Origin: Mycolicibacterium sp. CBMA 247 | Lineage (GTDB): Bacteria; Actinomycetota; Actinomycetes; Mycobacteriales; Mycobacteriaceae | DNA length: 64,000 bases | Direction of reading: 5' to 3' | Assembly (NCBI RefSeq): GCF_009729095.1 | Contig: NZ_VTGX01000001.1 | Coordinates: 1,364,001 to 1,428,000 of the forward strand | Shown here: positions 59,474 to 64,000 of the stretch, piece by piece | Position numbering within the stretch: the stretch's first letter is position 1 | Layout of the letters: each line of letters begins with the position of its first letter | Translations under genes and position numbers: made by a program | The notes under the pieces: generated by a model | What the model was told of the DNA's origin: nothing | The model's input: only the letters and a program-made list of their open reading frames with translations | Database searches by the model: none

Positions 59474-62400
59474 CGCACGGTCACCTTCACCGACGGGGAG
59501 TAGATCAGCCGTCCAGCACAACCCACCCGGATCAACGCCCACCATTCCCCTGGCTCGACCCACGGTGGCGGCGCGACGTCGAACCCGATCTCGGCCGTGC
59601 CGCCCGCGGGCAGCTCGACGCCCGCCGCGGCCGGTCCCATCCACTCCCAGGTTCCCCACGGGCTGATCAGGTGGGCCTCTGCGGTCAGGCCCGCCCGCGC
59701 ATCGGTGCCGATCGTGATCGACAGCCGCGCGGTCTCACCGGCTTTGACGTCGACGGCCCGCGGCTCGGACACGAGCTTGAGTACGTGGGCCCCGGAATCA
59801 CCACTGGGCTCACCGATCGTGACGAGGCAGACGTCCTCGACTACCTGCCGCCACGACGGCGGCAGCGCAGCCGAACCACTGCCGGTCACCGCGAGTTCGG
59901 CACGCAATGGGTACAGCCCGGGCTCGGCCCCTGCCGGGATGCTCAGCACCACATCGGTTTCCAGATGTTCACCGGGCGGCAGTACATAGGGCAGCCCGGC
60001 GGGCTGTGCCTCCCACCCCGGCGGGCCGTACAACCTGACCCGGCCGTGCAGTGCGGCGTCGGTGCAATCACTGGCCGCGGTGAGCCGGATGATGACCTCG
60101 GTACCGGGTTGCGCGGTAACGCTTTCCGGGTGCAGATGCGCCACGACGGGCAGGCCGCCCAGCGGCGCCGGGCCGCGATTGTGCAGCCAGTACCGGGCGT
60201 AGAGCGGCTGGGCCGCCTCCGCTTCGGGCGCCAGCCGCTGGTGCTCGGCGCGCAGCACCCTGGGCAGATTCAGTTGGGTGGATACGGTGGCGATCTGGTA
60301 GCCGTGCAGGCTCAGGTGTGACGGTTGCTCCGGCGCCGGCTCCTCAAGCAGGTTCAGGTTCGCGGCGGCGCAGACCGCGCGCAGGCCGGAGCGGATGGTG
60401 ACTTCGGCGGTGTTGCCGGTGATCTCGACCAGGCGTGCGGTGACCCCGTCTGCCGGATCGGCACTGCGCACACTGCCGGAGGCCAGGGGGTTGCCGGTGG
60501 CCTTGAGCGCGCCGAGTTGTACGACGCCGGCCGGCTCGATCTCCAGCAGCGATCCCCACGCCGGCAGACCGCCGGCCTCGTCCGACTCGAGCACAACCGG
60601 CTGCAACGGCCGGTTGAATTCGGCAGCGCAGGACGCCGCACCCACGGCCCGCCAATCACCGGCGCCCGTCACCAGGGCGTAGTCGAATCTGTGTGTCCAG
60701 TGCTGCAATTGGAAGTTGGATCCGTCCGGCGCGGTGCGCCGCGGCGGGTCGATCCAGGTGCCCGACGGCCAGCCGGTGCAGGACCGCATCAGCGAGGTGT
60801 GCAGGGTGCCGTCGGGGTCGATCGCGAAGCTCGGCACACCACGGTTGAGCAGCGCGACGGTGCGGTCATCGAACGGTTCTGCCTCCGCGGGGGCCCGTTG
60901 GCTGACGACGATCTCGGCGTCGCCCAACTCATCGACCACCGCATCGAGGTCGCCGGCCAGGATCAGTACCGGCAGCGTGCGCACTCCGCGCAGGTCGGCA
61001 CCGGGCACCCAGTGCTCGGCCAACGGCGCGGCGGCAGGCACCCACACCCGCGCCGATCCGGTTGCGTCGAGCTGGCGTTTGAACTCATCCGCGTAGGCGA
61101 TGCCCGATTCGGCGAGAACAGCTGCGGTGAAGGGATTTTCGTCCGGACCGCCGAGAGCGAACCGGGCGTCGGGCAGGTTGGAGTCCACAGCGAGATCCCC
61201 GTAGCGGGGCTTATCGGCGGCACTGCAGGTCGCGGTCACCCCCGCGCGCACCAGGGCCACCATCAGATCCCGCGGGTCGGTGCCCTCGGGGCCGTCGGGT
61301 GCGACCACCTCGGCCACCGACACCGCCCGGACGGCGTCGCCGATGCGCACCCGCACGGCCGAGGACAGCCCGAACCAGCCGTACGCCGGATTGTCCAGCG
61401 TCCACGGATGCTGTGCCGCGTCAACGGCGGCAGCGGCCGAACGGTCGTGCATGAGCCCGAACCCGCGTCCGATCACCGCGTCACCGACTTCGCTCACCGG
61501 CAGCGCTCCGGGCACCGGGCAGGGCCAACGCAGCCGCACCAAGCGATCCGCCCCGACGAATTCATCGATGGTGGTGCGGCAGTCGACCCGGTCCACACCA
61601 GACCACAAGGTGATGATCTGGGCGTAGCGCAACAGATCTCCGATGCGGCCCCGCACGATCACCCGCTGCCCCAGCGCGCTGTGGTAGCACTGCACCTCGT
61701 CGGCCGGGTTGGCCGACGAGCACACCACCGGCCCGGTGGGCAGCAGGTGCCAGGGCCCTTCCCCGGCCTCGGGGTGAGCCGAATACTCCTCGTAGACAGC
61801 CAGCTCGTTGCCTACGCCGCCGACTGCGATGAGCTCACGCCCGTCGTCGGTCAGCGAGCACACCCCGCCGCCGCGGGCCGCGTCGATGCGCAGCCGGTAG
61901 CGATCGTTGGCAATCGAGTCCCCGGGCAACGGTTCCCATCCGTGTGCTGCGCCCGAGGCGAACCGGTAGGACCGCCAGCCCAGTGACGGGACGTCGCGGA
62001 CCAGCCAGCTCACACTCGCCCCGTCGTGCTCGACCAGCACGGGAACCTCATTGCCATCTGTGTCGAGCACCGCACCGGGGAACGGTTCCTCCAGGTGCAC
62101 GGTGACGATGTCGGTCCGGTTGTGCGCCACCGCATTCCACACCACAACTGATCCGATCCCCGGGTCGCTACGCTCCTGCCCGCCGAACCCGCCAACGGCC
62201 TCCGACAGCAACGCCAGCGCGTTGTCACGGGCGGCGACGCCCAGCTCCCAGGCGTCGCGCCAGCCGGTCAGCAGGTCGAGGTAGACCTGATCGGACTCCG
62301 AGCCGGTGATGGCGTCATGATGTGCGCCGTAGGCGAGTTGCACCCAGGCCTTGGCCAGCGCGGCCTGCGGGTAGTCCGCGCCGCCGAGCAGACCGGCGAA

Positions 62401-63657
62401 CACCGCGAACTTTTCGCCGTCGAGCACGGCGTCCTCGGCGGCCCGGTTTGCCTGCTTGGTGTCGATGTAGGAGACGTCCTTGCCGGTGTAGATCGGGTTC
62501 ATGTCGCGGGTCTGCGGGGACGGCGCGATCCCCCGCTCGTCGACTTCGGCCCGTACCGCGGCGAAGAACTCGGACGGCAGCGCGCACACGAACTTCGGCC
62601 AGACGTAACGCGAGTTCCAGTCCCGGTGGATCTGGGTGACCCACTTGTTGGGCGGGGTGTAGTCCGTTCCGACCGGCAGGAGCACGTTGCGGGTCAACGC
62701 AACTCGCTTGAGTTTGGTGAACAGCGTGTAGGTGGATTCCTCGGCTTCGGCCAGTGAGGCCGCGGAGTCCATCCACCATCCCGCCGAGTAGTGCGCGGGC
62801 ATGTAGTGGGTGAGCAACCCGCGGCCCGATGGCGCGATCCACTCGAACTCGCTGGCGAACTGCATGCGCTCGGGGTCACCGTCGTTCTGCATCGGACCCC
62901 ACTGGTGGTGAGGTCCGCGCGCCCACGAACTGGAGGTCAGGCCGACGTCGGCCGCCATCCCGGGAAACTGCGGGTCGTGCCCGAACACGTCGAGCTGCCA
63001 GGCGGTGGCCGGGTCGGCACCCAGTATGTCGCGCTGAAAGCCCATGCCCGACACGAAATTCCGGATCGCGGTCTCCGGGCTGGTGAGGTTGGTGTTGGGC
63101 TCGTTGTAGGTGCCGCCCATGATCTCGACGCGCCCCCCGGCGATGAACCGGCGCAGATCGGCCCGGTCTTGGGGGCGGGCGTCCCAGTAGGGCTTGAGAT
63201 AGTCGACCTCGGCCAACACGAACTTGTATTCCGGTTCGCGCCGGGCCATTTCCAGGTGGGCGTGCACCAGGTCGAATCCGTTGGTCTGCCGGCACTGGCC
63301 GGGCGGGTCTTCGGTCCACACGCTGGTGTAGGCGGCCTGGGTGTTCCACCACACGGGGTCGTAGTGGAAGTGGCTGATCATGTACATGGTCCAGCCGGGT
63401 TCGGCGACGGTGAAGTCGAAGGCCGTCTCGCCTACCCGCGCACGCCGGATCTCGCCGGGCACGCCTCGCTCGACGTCCACCGGGACCTCGACGGTGCCGT
63501 CCCCGGGCGTGGCGATCGCCTCACCGGAGAGCCCGTCTCCGCTGATCCGCACCGGCGTCGGAGACGCGCAGGCCTCATATCGCACCCGAACCAACTGCCG
63601 AGGGGCATCCGCAGGCCCGGCAAACAGCTCCGTCGTCTCCGCTGACGTGACGTGCAT
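59470..63657 (-). CDS. GH38-family alpha-mannosidase
   Basis: A 1395-residue retaining alpha-mannosidase of family GH38. The zinc-site motif HFHYDPVWWNTQ is at about residue 95-105, and the nucleophile aspartate is in TAWQLDVFGHDPQFPGM at about 220. YAGWWMDSAA-like and GAHHDAITGSESDQVYLDLLTGW blocks continue the catalytic domain. The rest (from about 560) is beta-sandwich material; the last 120 residues look like a NEW3/immunoglobulin-like domain (KAGETARLSITIGTDARAG to GEWWALIRVGCAGRL). There is no signal peptide, so the enzyme is presumably cytosolic. It is coupled to the small protein and the ROK kinase downstream and corresponds to Rv0648 (recalled). Confidence 0.92.
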   Translation of the reverse strand: MHVTSAETTELFAGPADAPRQLVRVRYEACASPTPVRISGDGLSGEAIATPGDGTVEVPVDVERGVPGEIRRARVGETAFDFTVAEPGWTMYMISHFHYDPVWWNTQAAYTSVWTEDPPGQCRQTNGFDLVHAHLEMARREPEYKFVLAEVDYLKPYWDARPQDRADLRRFIAGGRVEIMGGTYNEPNTNLTSPETAIRNFVSGMGFQRDILGADPATAWQLDVFGHDPQFPGMAADVGLTSSSWARGPHHQWGPMQNDGDPERMQFASEFEWIAPSGRGLLTHYMPAHYSAGWWMDSAASLAEAEESTYTLFTKLKRVALTRNVLLPVGTDYTPPNKWVTQIHRDWNSRYVWPKFVCALPSEFFAAVRAEVDERGIAPSPQTRDMNPIYTGKDVSYIDTKQANRAAEDAVLDGEKFAVFAGLLGGADYPQAALAKAWVQLAYGAHHDAITGSESDQVYLDLLTGWRDAWELGVAARDNALALLSEAVGGFGGQERSDPGIGSVVVWNAVAHNRTDIVTVHLEEPFPGAVLDTDGNEVPVLVEHDGASVSWLVRDVPSLGWRSYRFASGAAHGWEPLPGDSIANDRYRLRIDAARGGGVCSLTDDGRELIAVGGVGNELAVYEEYSAHPEAGEGPWHLLPTGPVVCSSANPADEVQCYHSALGQRVIVRGRIGDLLRYAQIITLWSGVDRVDCRTTIDEFVGADRLVRLRWPCPVPGALPVSEVGDAVIGRGFGLMHDRSAAAAVDAAQHPWTLDNPAYGWFGLSSAVRVRIGDAVRAVSVAEVVAPDGPEGTDPRDLMVALVRAGVTATCSAADKPRYGDLAVDSNLPDARFALGGPDENPFTAAVLAESGIAYADEFKRQLDATGSARVWVPAAAPLAEHWVPGADLRGVRTLPVLILAGDLDAVVDELGDAEIVVSQRAPAEAEPFDDRTVALLNRGVPSFAIDPDGTLHTSLMRSCTGWPSGTWIDPPRRTAPDGSNFQLQHWTHRFDYALVTGAGDWRAVGAASCAAEFNRPLQPVVLESDEAGGLPAWGSLLEIEPAGVVQLGALKATGNPLASGSVRSADPADGVTARLVEITGNTAEVTIRSGLRAVCAAANLNLLEEPAPEQPSHLSLHGYQIATVSTQLNLPRVLRAEHQRLAPEAEAAQPLYARYWLHNRGPAPLGGLPVVAHLHPESVTAQPGTEVIIRLTAASDCTDAALHGRVRLYGPPGWEAQPAGLPYVLPPGEHLETDVVLSIPAGAEPGLYPLRAELAVTGSGSAALPPSWRQVVEDVCLVTIGEPSGDSGAHVLKLVSEPRAVDVKAGETARLSITIGTDARAGLTAEAHLISPWGTWEWMGPAAAGVELPAGGTAEIGFDVAPPPWVEPGEWWALIRVGCAGRLIYSPSVKVTVR

Positions 63658-63674
63658 CTGAAAACCCTACGGCG

Positions 63675-64000
63675 TCAGGGCCGAGAAATGTCGGCGACTA
63701 GCGCCCGATGATCCGAAATCGGCAGGCGCGGTGCGGCGCATGCTGCGACGGACAACGTGGGGTCGTCGGTGAGGATGTGGTCGAGTTGCGTCGTCGGCGA
63801 GTCGGCCGGGAACGTCGGCGCGGCCCCGAGCGGACGCCAGCAGCCCGGCTCCCCCACGTTCAGGTCGCCCATGAGAAGCCGCGGGCCGGGGAAGCCGCTC
63901 ACGTCACGCACCAAGTGCCACAGTTGCACCCGGTTCCATCCCGGGACGAACGACAGGTGGGTGTTGGCCACAGTGATCGCGCCGAGCGGGGTGTCAACGC
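63675..64000 (-). CDS. Endonuclease/exonuclease/phosphatase-family protein, 3' part
   Basis: The C-terminal 108 codons of an EEP-superfamily metal-dependent phosphodiesterase; the frame is open to the right edge. Conserved elements are TVANTHLSFVPG, LLMGDLNVGEPG (with the catalytic Asp/Asn), QLDHILTDD and the terminal LPISDHRALVADI (SDH motif). Members range from DNA endonucleases to lipid phosphatases, and the missing N-terminus prevents a closer call. It is transcribed toward the mannosidase start region from upstream, 17 nt before it. Confidence 0.82.
   Translation of the reverse strand, partial: VDTPLGAITVANTHLSFVPGWNRVQLWHLVRDVSGFPGPRLLMGDLNVGEPGCWRPLGAAPTFPADSPTTQLDHILTDDPTLSVAACAAPRLPISDHRALVADISRP

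Overview
The window is a high-GC mycobacterial chromosome segment, most likely from a rapidly growing Mycolicibacterium-type species. The evidence is a complete mycofactocin locus, the Mce-transport ATPase gene mceG beside rpoB, a cutinase-like protein, a GjpA-type porin-family protein, DUF3558 lipoproteins, many GTG/TTG starts and very high GC. Gene order follows, with insertions, what I recall for Mycobacterium tuberculosis between about Rv0648 and Rv0710. Almost all core genes lie on the minus strand, so the biological reading direction is right to left.

Right edge to centre (64000 to 46400): a partial endonuclease/exonuclease/phosphatase-family gene; a large GH38 alpha-mannosidase; a small SurA-N-like protein; a ROK sugar kinase; a divergent HxlR regulator/DUF1772 pair; rplJ-rplL with a leader; mceG; and rpoB-rpoC. 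Clear hairpin terminators separate the rplJL, mceG and rpoBC units.

46400 to 29300: a CHAP-domain protein, endonuclease IV and a PAP2/AUR1-like membrane protein. Next is a tightly overlapping operon (AidB-like acyl-CoA dehydrogenase, crotonase, PaaX-type regulator, crotonase), then a GjpA-like exported protein behind an A+T-richer gene-free stretch, a MarR regulator, two paralogous DUF3060 exported proteins, two DUF3558 lipoproteins and a TetR regulator. The str operon rpsL-rpsG-fusA-tuf follows.

29200 to 10200: a cutinase-family protein, a SHOCT membrane protein and a mycofactocin-coupled short-chain dehydrogenase with a KstR-like box upstream. Then comes an arginine/methylarginine catabolic block (Lrp regulator, DDAH, intact ornithine aminotransferase, APC permease, Usp protein) and a ferredoxin-reductase-type flavoprotein. 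An ECF sigma factor and a three-domain VOC protein lie downstream of mftR, and divergent from these is the mycofactocin operon mftABCDEFG. mftA is a 31-codon precursor gene at 17352-17447. Together MftA-F make the peptide-derived redox cofactor, MftG reoxidises it toward the respiratory chain, and the SDR is a likely client enzyme.

Left edge (10200 to 1): a TetR/P450/carboxylesterase/NTF2-like/DUF4442 block, then the S10 ribosomal operon rpsJ-rplC-rplD-rplW-rplB-rpsS-rplV-rpsC-rplP-rpmC-rpsQ ending in a perfect hairpin, and the start of a dipZ-like gene running off the left edge. I found no tRNA or rRNA genes, CRISPR arrays, insertion sequences or phage genes. The best candidates for undescribed biology are the sigma/triple-VOC pair, the KstR-like box on the mycofactocin-coupled SDR, the DUF3060 pair, the SurA-N-like protein beside the mannosidase, and several strong palindromes in gene gaps.
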